A DNA stretch of 64,000 bases, from assembly GCA_005406025.1 (NCBI GenBank), contig BGZK01001200.1, forward strand, positions 124,001 through 188,000, read 5' to 3'. A program made the translations under genes and the position numbers. Of the stretch, positions 23,590-34,850 are shown piece by piece. Numbering within the stretch: the stretch's first letter is position 1; each line of letters starts with the position of its first letter. Source of the DNA: Eumeta japonica (Eukaryota; Arthropoda; Insecta; Lepidoptera; Psychidae). Under the pieces are notes generated by a model. It was not told the origin of the DNA and searched no databases. It saw nothing but the letters and a program-made list of their open reading frames with translations.

Positions 23590-24350
23590 TTTATTATTTA
23601 TTCTTGGGTCAAATTTAGTAATTCAAATTTCACCCTCTTCCTGTCAACCGATTAATCTGAAATTTTGTATACACTTTGGATTTTGGTGACAATACAATTA
23701 TGTTTATTCATTATCATTATAAATTCAAGATGGCCGCCGCTACAAAATGGCGGATAATTTATTTTTATTATTAATCCCATCAATATGGGTATCAAATGAA
23801 AGGGCTCAACAAGCAGAATACAATATACTATAAAAAATTGAAATCCAAGATGGCGGCCGCTACAAAATGGCGGATAACGTAGGTTTTATCAATCCCATCA
23901 ATATGGGTATCAAATGAAAGGGCTCAACAAGCAGAATACAATATACTATAAAAAATTGAAATCCAAGATGGCGGCCGCTACAAAATGGCGGATAACGTAG
24001 GTTTTATCAATCCCATCAATATGGGTATCAAATGAAAGTGCTCAACCAGTAGAATACAATGTACTATATAAAATTCAAATCCAAGATGGCGGCCTCTACA
24101 AAATGGCGGATAACTTAGGTTTTATCAATCCCATCAACATGGGTATCAAATGAAAGGTCTCAACAAGTAGAATACAATTTACTATGCAAAATTGAAATCT
24201 AAGATGGCCGCCGCTACCAAATGGCTGATAACAATTTTTTATCCATCCCACCAATATGGGTATCAAATAAAAGGGCTTGACAAGAAGAATACAGTGCACT
24301 ATACAACCTCAATATTTAAGATGGGCGCAGCCACTAAATGGCGTATAATC
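23590..24350 (+). repeat. 118-bp tandem array (six units) in front of the Helitron helicase
   Basis: AAGATGG recurs with spacings of 120, 118, 118, 118 and 117 bases, units starting near 23726, 23846, 23964, 24082, 24200 and 24317. Each complete unit also has ATGGCGGATAA, CAATCCCATCAATATGGG, TATCAAATGAAAGGGCTC and AGAATACAAT. Units two and three are almost identical, the last is truncated and diverged. The lead-in (23620-23720, with CCGATTAATCTGAAATTTTG) belongs to the same element. The ATG used to open the downstream frame (24338) lies in the last unit. Confidence 0.9.
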
Positions 24351-26225
24351 ACTACACAAAACCTCCAGTTATAAATGAAGAGAGCATCGATACCGATGCT
24401 TATGCACCGCACGAGCAAACAACAAGAAGGCGTCTTATAACTTTAACAGACAACACCAAAATGACTATTAGAAACACGCCAGCTGTAGTACGGGTACCTA
24501 ACTTCGTAGCAGCTTCTGATCCAGAGTCATATTATTACAGTTTACTAATCCAGTATATGCCGTATCGCAATGAGGCCGAACTTTTAGGAGAATTTAATAG
24601 TGCCAGAGATGCGTTTCTCGCCAACGAAGAAAGTTTAAGACAAACAAACGCCTACTTGGAAATATATCGTGAACGTGACAGGCAGCTTGAAAATGCATTC
24701 GCGCAAGTACAAGCATTTCAGATACTGGAACACGCAGAGCCGATGGAACTAGACCATGAAGAAGAAGTTCCTTATTTGCCAATGAATGAAGACCAGTTCT
24801 TACAGGCTAAGCAGTCTATGAATGCAGGACAAAAGGAAATTTTTACATTAGTTACCCAGTCCATACAAAATCAAATGTCAGGTGCTGAAGAACGTTTAAA
24901 AATATTATTTACAGGAGGAGCTGGTGTGGGCAAGACTTTTCTATTAAAGTTAATAAGAGACCAAATTAATAGGTGCTACGCAAAGGATGCGGCTAAACTG
25001 CTCACTAACAGGAGTTGCAGCTAGATTAATAAATGGAGCTACGATACACAGTACTTTAAAATTGCCTGTACAGAAAGACGGTCGCATAACAGGTATGTCA
25101 CCACTGTCCGGAAACTATTTGCGAATAATGAGGCAACAATGGCATCAGACAGAATTTTTGATTGTCGACGAGATTTCCATGGTGTCTTATCAAATGTTAT
25201 GCATGATGGACGCTCGATTAAGGCAAATTAAGAACTGTGAAAATGAGTTTTTTGGAGGAGTAAACGTATTACTTTTCGGTGATCTTTTACAACTGCCTCC
25301 TATAAAACGATCAGGAACACCTGTTTTCAAACAGCCAGAACATCTCCAACCAGCTATACATCTCTGGCGTTTATTCACGCTGTGTGAATTAACTGAAAAT
25401 ATGCGTCAGCAAGGTGACCAGACTTTTATTGATATTTTGAATGCTTTGAGAGTCGGTGAGCTAACAACCCAACATTTTAGTATTTTAATGGGAAGACTTC
25501 TTCAAGACACGAGTGATGAGTTTGCAATAGACAAAGCGTTAAGGGTATACCCCACAAATCAACAAGTTAACGACCACAACTCTGCTGTATTGAATTTGTA
25601 CAGAAATAATGGTGCTCGCATTTACAAAATAAAAGCGCAGGATCAGCTAGTACACGCCACACGAAATGCAGACAATGTGGATATAGCTACTATAATACCA
25701 GCTGATATCAACAAAACTGGGGGTTTACCAGCGGAACTGGAAATATTTGTGGGGGCAAAAGTCATGCTACGGTCCAATATTGACGTTTCAAAGAGATTAG
25801 TAAATGGCGCTATAGGCTACATCAACGAAATCGTTTGGCCTCAATTTCGTCGAACTCAGATGTATGCAACAGATGTACCTTCCGTCCGAATTGATTTCGC
25901 AAGAGACGGAGTACATCTTATACACCCGAAAGCCATACAGTTTCCAGCTAAGTACAATTACGGGACGGCTGAAAGAAGAATGTTGCCTTTAATACTATCA
26001 TGGGCTTCTACAATACATAAAATGCAGGGCAGCACTGTGGATCACGCAGTCGTATACTTAGGTGCGAAACTGTTTGAAGAAGGTCAAGCCTACGTGGCTC
26101 TTAGTAGAGTAAGATCTTTGCAGGGACTACGTATAGAGAAGTTGGACTGCAATAAACTAACGGGCAAGAAACCTTGCAATAATGAAGCACTAAATGAATT
26201 AAACAGAATGCGAAATAAAAACTAA
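24350..26225 (+). pseudogene. Helitron PIF1-like helicase domain, 5'-truncated, one frameshift
   Basis: This is the carboxy-terminal SF1B helicase of a Helitron RepHel protein, which unwinds DNA in rolling-circle transposition. The first frame runs to 25024 and has DPESYYYSLLIQYMPYRNEAELL and Walker A FTGGAGVGKTFL (near 24907-24942). After a +1 shift near 25000 the second frame continues LTGVAARLINGATIHSTL, FLIVDEISMV (Walker B, near 25155), LLFGDLLQLPPI, LTENMRQQ, KVMLRSNI, ASTIHKMQGSTVD and YVALSRVRSLQGL, then TAA. All other helicase motifs are intact, so decay is recent. The HUH nuclease (Rep) domain, normally upstream in the same protein, is absent: the tandem array sits there. It may be a truncated copy or an exon of a larger damaged element. 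An ATG at 24338 is available only by chance in the repeat. Confidence 0.92.
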
Positions 26226-26234
26226 AAAACTAGA

Positions 26235-26997
26235 AAATAAAAATAGGTAAAAAAACTTTTTAAGTTAAACGGTTTTATGTTAAACATACATTGCAATGTT
26301 TAAGATAAATGTACTAAAAACACCAAAAAATAATAAAATAGATACAGTCGTGGGAATTATAAACATATGCATAGACTAGACTAAAATAAAACCGTGGGGC
26401 ACGTCAATTGTCTACAAATTATCGACTTAATGTGCGATAGAAGAATCGTTTAATTCGTCGTTAGGCAGTTGGCCCGCAGACGGTGAGGAAATTACTTACT
26501 ATTTTCTTGCTCATGGAAATTCCAATAGTTATACACTCCATGTAAATAAAAGAGATGTTTCAACTAGTTTATCGTTGGACATTCACACTGCTGGCTGGCG
26601 AGGAATCGTTTCACTGCTCGTAGTTTGTCTTTAATCGACAAAACATATGATAAAAGTACTACTCGCTCACCACTATGAAACCCTAAAACTCGCTTATAAT
26701 CGAGCTTGCTAGCTTGTTTCCACATTCTAGCCCTACTTATCACACGTCCATCGTTGTCGGTTGAACAACTGCCTAATTATAGTGTAACATTACAAAACAA
26801 ACATTTTAATCAACGATTGTAGACAATTGACGTGCCCCACGGTTTTATTTTAGTCTAGTCTATGCATATGTTTATAATTCCCACGACTGTATCTATTTTA
26901 TTATTTTTTGGTTTTTAGTACATTTATCTTAAACATTGCAATGTATGTTTAACATAAAACCGTTTAACTTAAAAAGTTTTTTTACCTATTTTTATTT
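26235..26997. mobile_element. Long inverted repeat (about 182-bp arms, 399-bp centre) after the Helitron helicase
   Basis: The left arm is 26235-26417, the right arm 26817-26997. They are reverse complements apart from a 2-base difference (ACACC versus ACC near 26320). The left arm starts ten bases after the helicase stop codon. A nested 11-bp pair TTAGGCAGTTG (26461-26471) / CAACTGCCTAA (26766-26776) lies inside, and in between the arms' continuation is only partly similar. No transposase frame lies in the centre. It could be a foldback element or an inverted duplication of the Helitron 3' flank. If transcribed across, it would form a long near-perfect double strand. Confidence 0.85.
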
Positions 26998-29269
26998 ATT
27001 TATTACATACATATTTTATTTATGATACTATAACATGTCATGGAATAAGATTTTAATAAACGTTGAAAATCTTAGTTATTTAAATCTCGCAATAATTTTT
27101 TTCTAAATTTTCTAAATTCTAAAAAAAAAATTTTCTAAGGGGAATTGCCAAGACCTGTCCATTGAGCACATGGTCACGAAAATAAGACCACTGAGTCCGA
27201 AAATATTACCTGCTGTATTTGTAAGGGTTTTCAAATTGCATACTAAATTCAATGCTCTCTATTCATATAATGTATTACCTTTTAAGTGTCTGTTACATAT
27301 AAAGGATAATTATTTTTAATACAGTTATAAGCAGTCTTATTAGTAGGAGCATTAAATAAATAATAAATATTATTAGATTTATATTAAGGTCCCGAATCGG
27401 TTCTCGTATGTACATTTCTAGTTAGAAGGCGTTCTTCGCGCCAAATTTTAACAAATAGACTACGGGTCAATAGATCAACGAGTTTTTATTTTAAGTTAAA
27501 CTTAAGTAATCCCCAGGTCCCAGACGTTGTTACCGCACTGATTGTCGTCAGTAGCTGCCAACTTATGCTGGATAAACGAGGAGAGGTAAGCTCCAAGCCT
27601 TTCAGTCTGAAATCAGTAAAAACAAGAACGATGATAATCGATAATCGTGGAAAGGCGATGGAAACTAAATTTTAATTTCGTAACCAAGTAAAATAGGAAA
27701 AGCAAACCAAACCATAAGTATCACTGATTTATAATATATGGTGTGCTAACAGTGGTGGTTAGTAGCAATATGCTTTATAGTATATATCGATTAGTTTTTG
27801 CAACATATAAAATATCATAAACAAATTGGTACTGATTTCGTGAATAAAAAAGATCGCCAATCTTTACAAATGATTTTGACTGTTTAACCAGCTTTTTTAT
27901 ATTTCCTTTATAACGGGGAGCGGTTGATTCTGCAAGTCAGCCCCGATAATTCCTGCTATTCTCGATATTAGACACTGCAGAGCATTTGGCTGTCTGCCAT
28001 CATTTTCGTGTTTTAATTTGATGAGGTTTCGATTGTCAAACTTCTAGGTAAAATAAATAAAACTTAACTAAGTTTTTTTTTATGTCCAACAGTCTTAAAT
28101 TTAAAGTATTAATGGAATGTCAGGTGAAACTAACGTGGGCCATTATTTTCAATGGTTTATTATTCTCGACAAATACATTAATTAGAATATGATTTAGAGC
28201 TATAGACCCGCGAGTAATATTGAAGTATTATTCTCGGAGCTATGGCCCGAAATAAAGTTTTCTAGTTTCTAGGTACACGTATCATTAAAGTCACATTCAC
28301 AAAAAAAATGCTCACAAAAATGAGTATAATAGTTTCAATTTTAATTGTAAGCTTTTTTTTAAAATTGGCAATCGACGTTTTGGAATGAAGTTCCTTACGG
28401 CGGGCTTGGAGGAGATAGGGATTTTGCTGCGCGACCGAACTGAAAAAATGTGATTGTAAAACCGTAAGAAAAAGTCCGTGGAATAAAACCGTTAAATGAG
28501 ACGTGCGCAGGCGCGACAGTCATATACACAAGCGAGTAGTGTATAATACCTTTATCTTTCTCCCTCTTTCTTTTCGTTCTCTCATCCCTTCTCTCTCTCT
28601 ATTAGCACTCCACCCCGCCAATGCATAGTATATACTCATGAATTCATGGACAAGCACGTGGCTAATATTCACATTATAGATACATTTTACTCGTGAGTAG
28701 TCATGTTTATTTTCATATAATTTCAAATCGTCAAAACAATAATAAATATAGTAACAATGGCAAGTGAACTAACAAGTGACTTGAATGCAATTGACAGTGA
28801 TAATAGTGGGAAATTATTCTATTTCTATGTAATTTTGTGTTGTCAAACAAAAATAAAGAGACATCTTTTGTTATTTTAGTTGATAATTTGAATTACGATT
28901 TTTTTTTATTTTACGTAATTTATTTTATTTCTTAAAGTACTGAATTTTCTAAATACTTTCCTGTACTTAAATAAAAACTAATCAGCAAAATTTAAGAGAA
29001 AAATGAAGGAAACCTACATAAAATTGAGCACGATTTTTTTTTTGCAAATTGTGTCGATTCTACATTAGCCGAAGGAACTTCGTTCCTACCTGGTGTCCCA
29101 CGACACCACATTTAATTTTTTGTTATGAATTTCTTTTACGTATGCACTGTTCAAAATTATAATTTTGAACTACACTATTAACAATTTTATTGGACTACAT
29201 ATCCATACACATCCCTATATATATGGACATGATTCACTGTGCAGTAAATATATTCGAACTGAGCGTGGT
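26998..29269. other. AT-rich intergenic DNA, no genes seen
   Basis: It contains a few GC-richer bits (27500-27620, 27905-28000) and a CT-rich run at 28555-28600. No exon, RNA gene or recognised transposon. Confidence 0.4.
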
Positions 29270-29640
29270 CGCTAGTTTTATAAACACGAGTGATAAACAT
29301 TATGATGTGATCGCCGCGAATTCGGCCTTGCCGCGACAGAGTCACTGTCAGGGCCACGCCGCCGGCTCTATGTAGGTGAGTCGCTACGGGGCATCGTCGC
29401 CGCCTAGCGCCCGCTCCGCGCTCACTATGCTAAACAGCTGCGTAAACCCGCGCCCACTCCGCGCCGCCGACCGTGGAGCGCCCTCTGCGACATTGCGAAA
29501 GACAAATAATCACGATAATGCATCACGACGAACATCCGTTATCGCTAGGACGGACGAACATTTTATCGGTGCAACGACGACGGCTTTATCGGTCACATCG
29601 TCGGCTGTTGCATTTATCTATAATCATGTGTTTATTTAAA
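29270..29640. promoter_or_regulatory. CpG-rich island with an orphan splice-donor-like site
   Basis: The island has the strongest CpG density at 29320-29490 (e.g. CGCCGCCTAGCGCCCGC) and several TTATCG/TTATCGG repeats at 29530-29600. On the plus strand TGTAG|GTGAGT near 29370-29379 is a good donor sequence with no downstream partner identified. No conserved protein frame. Options are an enhancer, or the first exon of an unidentified non-coding transcript. Confidence 0.3.
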
Positions 29641-29849
29641 AATACGTAACTTATTGTATGCCATACAACTCGACCCATAGAGGCGAAATTTTGTTTAATG
29701 AACATCCATCTAAGGGAAACTATAATTGCCATGGCTCCGTAGCATCTATGAAAACGTAGTGGATTTTATGAGGAACTAAGGCGGGCTATTAAGGTATGCG
29801 CCTAATCAATTCCGCTTTCATACGGAGCACTCTTTAAGCGTGCCCGTAA

Positions 29850-30178
29850 TAAAGCCGAACGCGGCCTCGTTTGCTTGATCTATCTCCGGGGAAACGGCGT
29901 AGTTCCTTACGTAACAAGGTCAGGGTACTGGGTGGGCGGCATGGCGCGTGCGCGTGTGAAGGTCAAGGCCGGCTTCCCTGGAAGATTTTCACGAGGTGAA
30001 CGACCTTCGAGTTGTATTTCAGGGCTGCGCTGAAGGATCAATGAAGCTGGTGACCTTCACCGCGGCGGTGACCGCGCTCGCGGCACGTGTAGAGGGAGCG
30101 CTCTCGCCCGGGCCGGCCCCTCGGCTTGCTGCTGCTCGCGCGCTGCCCCTCGGAGCGGAGCGTCATCCTCGTTTCTAA
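29850..30178. promoter_or_regulatory. CpG-rich island with nuclear receptor sites, candidate ecdysone-responsive enhancer
   Basis: It holds CAAGGTCA (29915-29922), TCAAGGCCG (29963-29971, exact YCAAGGYCR) overlapping AGGTCA, AGGTGAACGACCT (29994-30006, IR-1 with one base off the EcRE consensus), and GGTGACCTTCACC (30049-30061). A 60-codon plus-strand frame in the GC-rich part shows no known domain. The island is ~26 kb upstream of E75, whose transcription is controlled by ecdysone and FTZ-F1 in insects. The functional link is inferred. Confidence 0.4.
29994..30006. promoter_or_regulatory. EcRE-like IR-1 element
   Basis: AGGTGA-A-CGACCT. The left half fits the degenerate EcR/USP half-site RGKTSA, the right half differs from TGACCT by one base. 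Imperfect elements such as hsp27 bind EcR/USP, but binding is not shown here. Confidence 0.3.
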
Positions 30179-30524
30179 CACATCATAATATCACTCACAA
30201 ATACGTTACTATTTCTAAATATTTACACAATTGTTATTCAATTCTATGAAAATATTCTCAACTTTAACAAGTATCGATTGAAGTTTATCCTAAAACTAAA
30301 TTACGATTTTAAAAAATGGTCGAAGTTTCTGTCGATTGGATTAGCGACATCTTTTCGCGCTTCGACATCAATATGACAAATCAATTTAAAATTGCATCAC
30401 AGAATACACGTCGATGAATTACAGCAACAGAAATAAACAATTACTAATGAAACAATTATAATTATTATTTACTAACGTCGTTGCTACCTCAGGCGAGAAA
30501 AATATCTTGGTAATACGTAGGTGT
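30179..30524. other. AT-rich spacer between CpG-rich islands
   Basis: No gene or element recognised. Confidence 0.4.
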
Positions 30525-30720
30525 GTATGGGCGGTGAGGGCGCAGGGGCTGCGCGGCGGGAGGGGTTAAGGGTGCGCGGTCACGGCTGAGGACATGACCT
30601 TGACTCGTGCTAAACAGCGGAAAGCTTCCGTATAGAACTGATGGCTCCTCCCGCACCTCTCGCTCCGCCCGCACCCCACCGAGTACCGCCTCGCCTCCCG
30701 AGATACCTATCCACAATGTA
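30525..30720. promoter_or_regulatory. CpG-rich island with an exact FTZ-F1-type site
   Basis: GC-rich block with TGACCTTGA at 30595-30603 (reverse of TCAAGGTCA). A minus-strand frame across it opens with TTG, not ATG, and shows no domain; TGAG|GTAGCA at its end is a poor donor. Most likely a regulatory element belonging with the island at 29.85-30.18 kb. Confidence 0.3.
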
Positions 30721-31129
30721 ACGCACTTTATTTACTAACACACGCAGCGAACTTTAACAATAGGATAGATATCAGACTCCGTTACTCAAATTGATTGGTG
30801 TAAAAGAATGAAATACACATTCCTATGTATAATAGGAATGTGACCGTAGACCTTGTGTAGCCTTATGTTACAATTTTTTGCCAAACCAATTTTCCTTTTT
30901 GCATAGGATATATCGTAAAAACAGATAAGTGCGAATCGATCTCAAATAATCGCGGTACCGCATCTCGTATTGTTGAACAAGTAACAGACCCTCATTCACT
31001 TCAAAACGAAATAGCTTATGGTGGCTTAGATAATTTAAAACAAATCGTAGATTATTGTAATTGTTTTATTGTATACTTGTCAAGTTTTTTAGTCATCCTG
31101 CTGTTGAAAATACCCTCCCACAATCCTTT
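30721..31129. other. Intergenic, nothing recognised
   Basis: Ordinary AT-rich sequence. Confidence 0.4.
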
Positions 31130-31345
31130 TACTTCACTTTGGGAAACTTGGACCATGACTCTTTCACGCGGGCCAGGGTGACTTGAGGCTGCTGAAGAAC
31201 ATGATCAGTGATGTCATGACAACATCTAGAACAGGCAGCTGAATTACTTTAAAACTCATCGGTCATTTGGCACTTGGTCAGAATTTAAACTGATACCTTC
31301 TAGTTTGAAGCTGCCGCTTCTAACCACTTAGCATCACTGCTCACC
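31130..31345 (-). repeat. Degenerate tRNA-derived SINE
   Basis: On the minus strand it starts GCAGTGATGCTAAGTGGTTAGAAGC, which resembles a pol III A box region (TGGCTTAGTGGTTAAG in the better-kept SINE at 55.88 kb). A weak B-box remnant AGTTTAAATTCTGACC follows at a tRNA-like distance. The remainder is the SINE body. Confidence 0.45.
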
Positions 31346-34035
31346 CCTTTGATTTATAATATTCATAAAATTGGTTTAAATTTTTTAATGTTTCATAGCA
31401 CAATTTTAATGTGAATTATTTAAATAATAAAGAATTAATATTTAAACATCCATTTATATGGCAGTATTAAATATATTGATGTCACGTAAACTTGCTAGCG
31501 CCCTATCTATCTAATGGATTATTTAAAATATTCGTGTACTATTGGTTATTTACATAGTATAGATAATTGAAGAAGCGTTTTTATATTGAAAAAATATAAT
31601 TAATATAAAGCTAAAAGAAACTAGGTTTACTAGGCGATTTTGTTCGCATATATTTCATAGTGAATATAAAACTGCTTATATTATATTATCCCCTTATTAT
31701 CATTCCCTTAGTAAAGACATTACTAATCATCAACGAAGTGACTTCAGTCTATTTTAAAATTTTCTTTACCTGTATTTATTTCGCTGAGATTAAAAAAAAA
31801 TTTACATTATATTAGTTTGCAATATTTTTTAGCACTCATTGATTTGGCTAAACGGATAAAAAGAAAATCCACATTGTCATTGTTCGCAAAATTTTAACGT
31901 GAATATGTCTATAACTTCGGTTAAATAATGAACTGTACCGTTGTCGGTCGAATATTATAATAGGGGAACGGCAACGTGTGTTGTCTTAATTTATAATTTA
32001 AAAAGCACGTTCCAAATTCATGTAACAAAAAAATAAAAGTGACCTGTTTTCAGCGGTTGTAAGAAAAAAATGAAAAAAAAATCGTAAACGAGCAATAAAA
32101 TGAGGTAAAAAATGAAGAGGATTTTATTACCTAGCTGAAGGAGCCTGCAAGATCCAGAAGTAAATTGTACGAGAACTATAGCCGGGAGAGCGATTGGCTG
32201 CACAGGCGAATTTAACCATTATTGAAGAACTTCGTCGTTCCGTTCGCATGTATAGCGATTTTGGTGTTTGTATTAGATTCTAAGTCCAACGTTAAGAATC
32301 GATGATGATCTTTATAATGGTTCATAAACACAATAAAACTTAAAAAATTAACATGCCTTTTATGGGTCAGGGATTTAGCAGAATAGTCAAAGTCAAAGAA
32401 AATAATATTAACAAAACTCATTCGCACAATTTAATTAATAGGTCTAACACGAATTTGACAGGTTTTTGAACACATGTACCAGCAGACCTTCTGTCGCTTT
32501 AATGAACTCGCATGTTTCCCTATAATTCAGAATCTCACTATTGTGAGCGGTTAAAATAAAATTTGAATTAGATACAGGTTGTAATATAAATTTTATATTT
32601 TCCGTAATTATAATTACTGTCAACACAGTAACTTCAGATGATCGTTGTTGTATGAATTATAGTAATTTCTCTTTTATGACATCGTTGCAATATAATTACC
32701 ATTTAAGTAATAACGTCACAGGGAACGGCATTTAACCATTCCAACGCGGTCGTAGAAGCGAACGGGTAGTTTCACATTTATAAATCAGTGTGGATTCTGG
32801 CAGACGGGACCTGTGGACTTGGTGAAATCCAGCATCGGAATAAACACACATACGGACGAACGGACACATACGGCCATCTGTATGAATATGTACAACTTCT
32901 GAGAACCTCAAAACGTGGATAGCTGACGAAACCGCGGTTTTCGAACTGAAATCGGACTGAAAACAATAGCTTCGCTCATTTCATAAATGTTTTTAATTTT
33001 CAAAACAAAAACAATGGAACGAATGGACTCAGTATTTATACTTTTGTGGTGGTGAATTTTGATAAAATAACTTTCAGAATTCAAAGTATGACACTAAAAA
33101 TCAGCATTTACAGATTTAATTTGCTTAAGTCTTACTTGTTTTTTTTTCCTAACAAAAAATAAGTCCTAATATCGAAGTCATCTAATGAATATGACATTAA
33201 ATATTGGACATATTAGTGTTTACCATAGTTTATAACTTTTATGAAGTGTTTAATATCTACTATGAATATTCAAAGTTCTCAGAGTAATTTTAAGACCTAA
33301 ATAAACAATAGCATTAGGAAATTTTACTAATAACCTTATTTAATTTTCAACACTATTTACGTATTATTTAGCCATTATACTGTAGGTAACATAAGGAGAG
33401 GCTGTATAACACTGGATAAAAGCTTGTTTTATATTTCTAACATAAGAACGACAACAATCGATATTTACAGTCGTTCCATGAGTTATTATCTGGAAAATAC
33501 ATTTAAATAATACAAGGTAGCCCGGCAGACATTGTTTTATCCAGTAGGTGGCGTGCTTACAAAGTATATATATCGCTGCTCCACCTGCGTGGAAATAGAG
33601 TGAATTCGTTTATTTTTTTAATCTATTTATAAGCGATATCGTCAAAATATTCTTTGTCTTAAAATATATATATATATGTAACATCCATACACATTACCAA
33701 TTCGACTTCTGTACTGCTATTGCATATAATAATTGTCGAATATGGCTAAAGTAACAAAAAGAATCACCACCCTCAAGTTTCCTACTTGTTCTTCTTGAAA
33801 GAGGAATTCCTTCCAAACGAAGGGCAAATTCATAAATTGCTATTATATTTCGTATGTTATGTAATGACCTAAAGTATAGACATTTTGAATTTAAACTAAA
33901 ACAAGACAAAGAGTTGCAAAAGTAAAATAAGAAATAAACAAATGCTGTATTATAAATATTTTAAACAATAATTATCTTAAAAAGGGACTTAATTACCTTA
34001 GAAGAATCATAGACATAAATCTAATTATTGTACAA
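31346..34035. other. AT-rich intergenic DNA, no genes seen
   Basis: It contains GGACGAACGGACACATACGG-type remnants near 32850 and a dispersed-repeat head AGCCCGGCAGACATTGTT at 33519-33536, plus (TA)n near 33665. No coding exon recognised. Confidence 0.4.
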
Positions 34036-34039
34036 ATAA

Positions 34040-34850
34040 AGAATTATGAAATCTACATTACAACTATTGCGCCCTAGAGCTGGCCCAAAATTTTCCTGTC
34101 AACATCAGTATAATGGCGAGCATACTAACGGTATTGCCGCGTAGGAGTTGAATCAGACGAGACCCAAAATGAGGACCGTCCTTTTAGTTTATGTGTCTCC
34201 TGCGAAAATTCCTCACAAAGGACTTTGCCTTGCTGCCGCAAGAACCATCTGATTCTAAAGCGACTGAAATAATAATGAATATGTCCCCAAAATATTGTAT
34301 TTAAGATGTTTCTGTTTTTCTGTAGATTCAGTAGCAGGAAGTTGTTAGTCTTGAAAAGTTGTTGAAATAAGAGACTATTAACGTGTAAACACAAAGTGGC
34401 ATCCCACATGTGACATCGCTCTTTCTGCTAGGGGACTAACGTCAGTCCCACAATTCGGAGTCGAAGAATTAATGTCGGGAGATTCAAGGACGCAAGGAAT
34501 GTTGGTAGAGCGTGAAAGAGCACCCTTCCGATGATACTATTGAGGGCATGGTGACGAGGAAATCTACCAGAACAACGTAGAGAACTCGCGGTTGTTTGCG
34601 AACAACAACGTAGACAATGTGGTTCGAGCTTAAAACCGTCTTTTCTAAAGGAGTTTTAAGCTCGATGCTTTCACGAGAAAGTAACAATAATTTCCACCGT
34701 TCTTCGAATATAACCAAGGATAGCGGGTACGCTATACTACTCACCTGTCGATAACCGAGACCGCCGTGATGCATCGGCGAAATTGGCCAGACCATTGGTT
34801 TTCATCTGAATCGACATTGAGGATGCCTTCGAAGATCTGTCTCAAATTTT
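34040..34850 (-). pseudogene. Possible non-LTR retrotransposon relic (family 3, distal protein part)
   Basis: Minus-strand fragments read LRQIFEGILNVDSDENQW, then HHGGLGYRQVSSIAYPLSL, and farther LILGLV-type pieces, in shifting frames. The GGLGIR-xxx-SxALPAFL motif is a feature of the region after the RT domain in a common lepidopteran retroelement protein. Many stops and shifts. A 103-codon piece (34484-34795) is only part of it. Identification rests on short motifs and could be wrong. Confidence 0.4.
34625..34664. repeat. 12-bp perfect inverted repeat inside the family-3 relic
   Basis: CGAGCTTAAAAC and GTTTTAAGCTCG separated by 16 bases. Probably incidental. Confidence 0.6.

Noticed and set aside
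24096..24299. Small frames inside the 118-bp tandem array
   Set aside because: Repeat-borne: the same residues recur with each unit.
24987..25040. Separate start for the second helicase frame at ATGCGGCTAAAC
   Set aside because: The residues before LTGVAARL do not match helicases; a frameshift joining the two halves explains it better.
30489..30716. 75-codon minus-strand frame as an alternative E75 first exon
   Set aside because: It would start with TTG, ends without a good donor, and has none of the conserved residues before the E75 junction.
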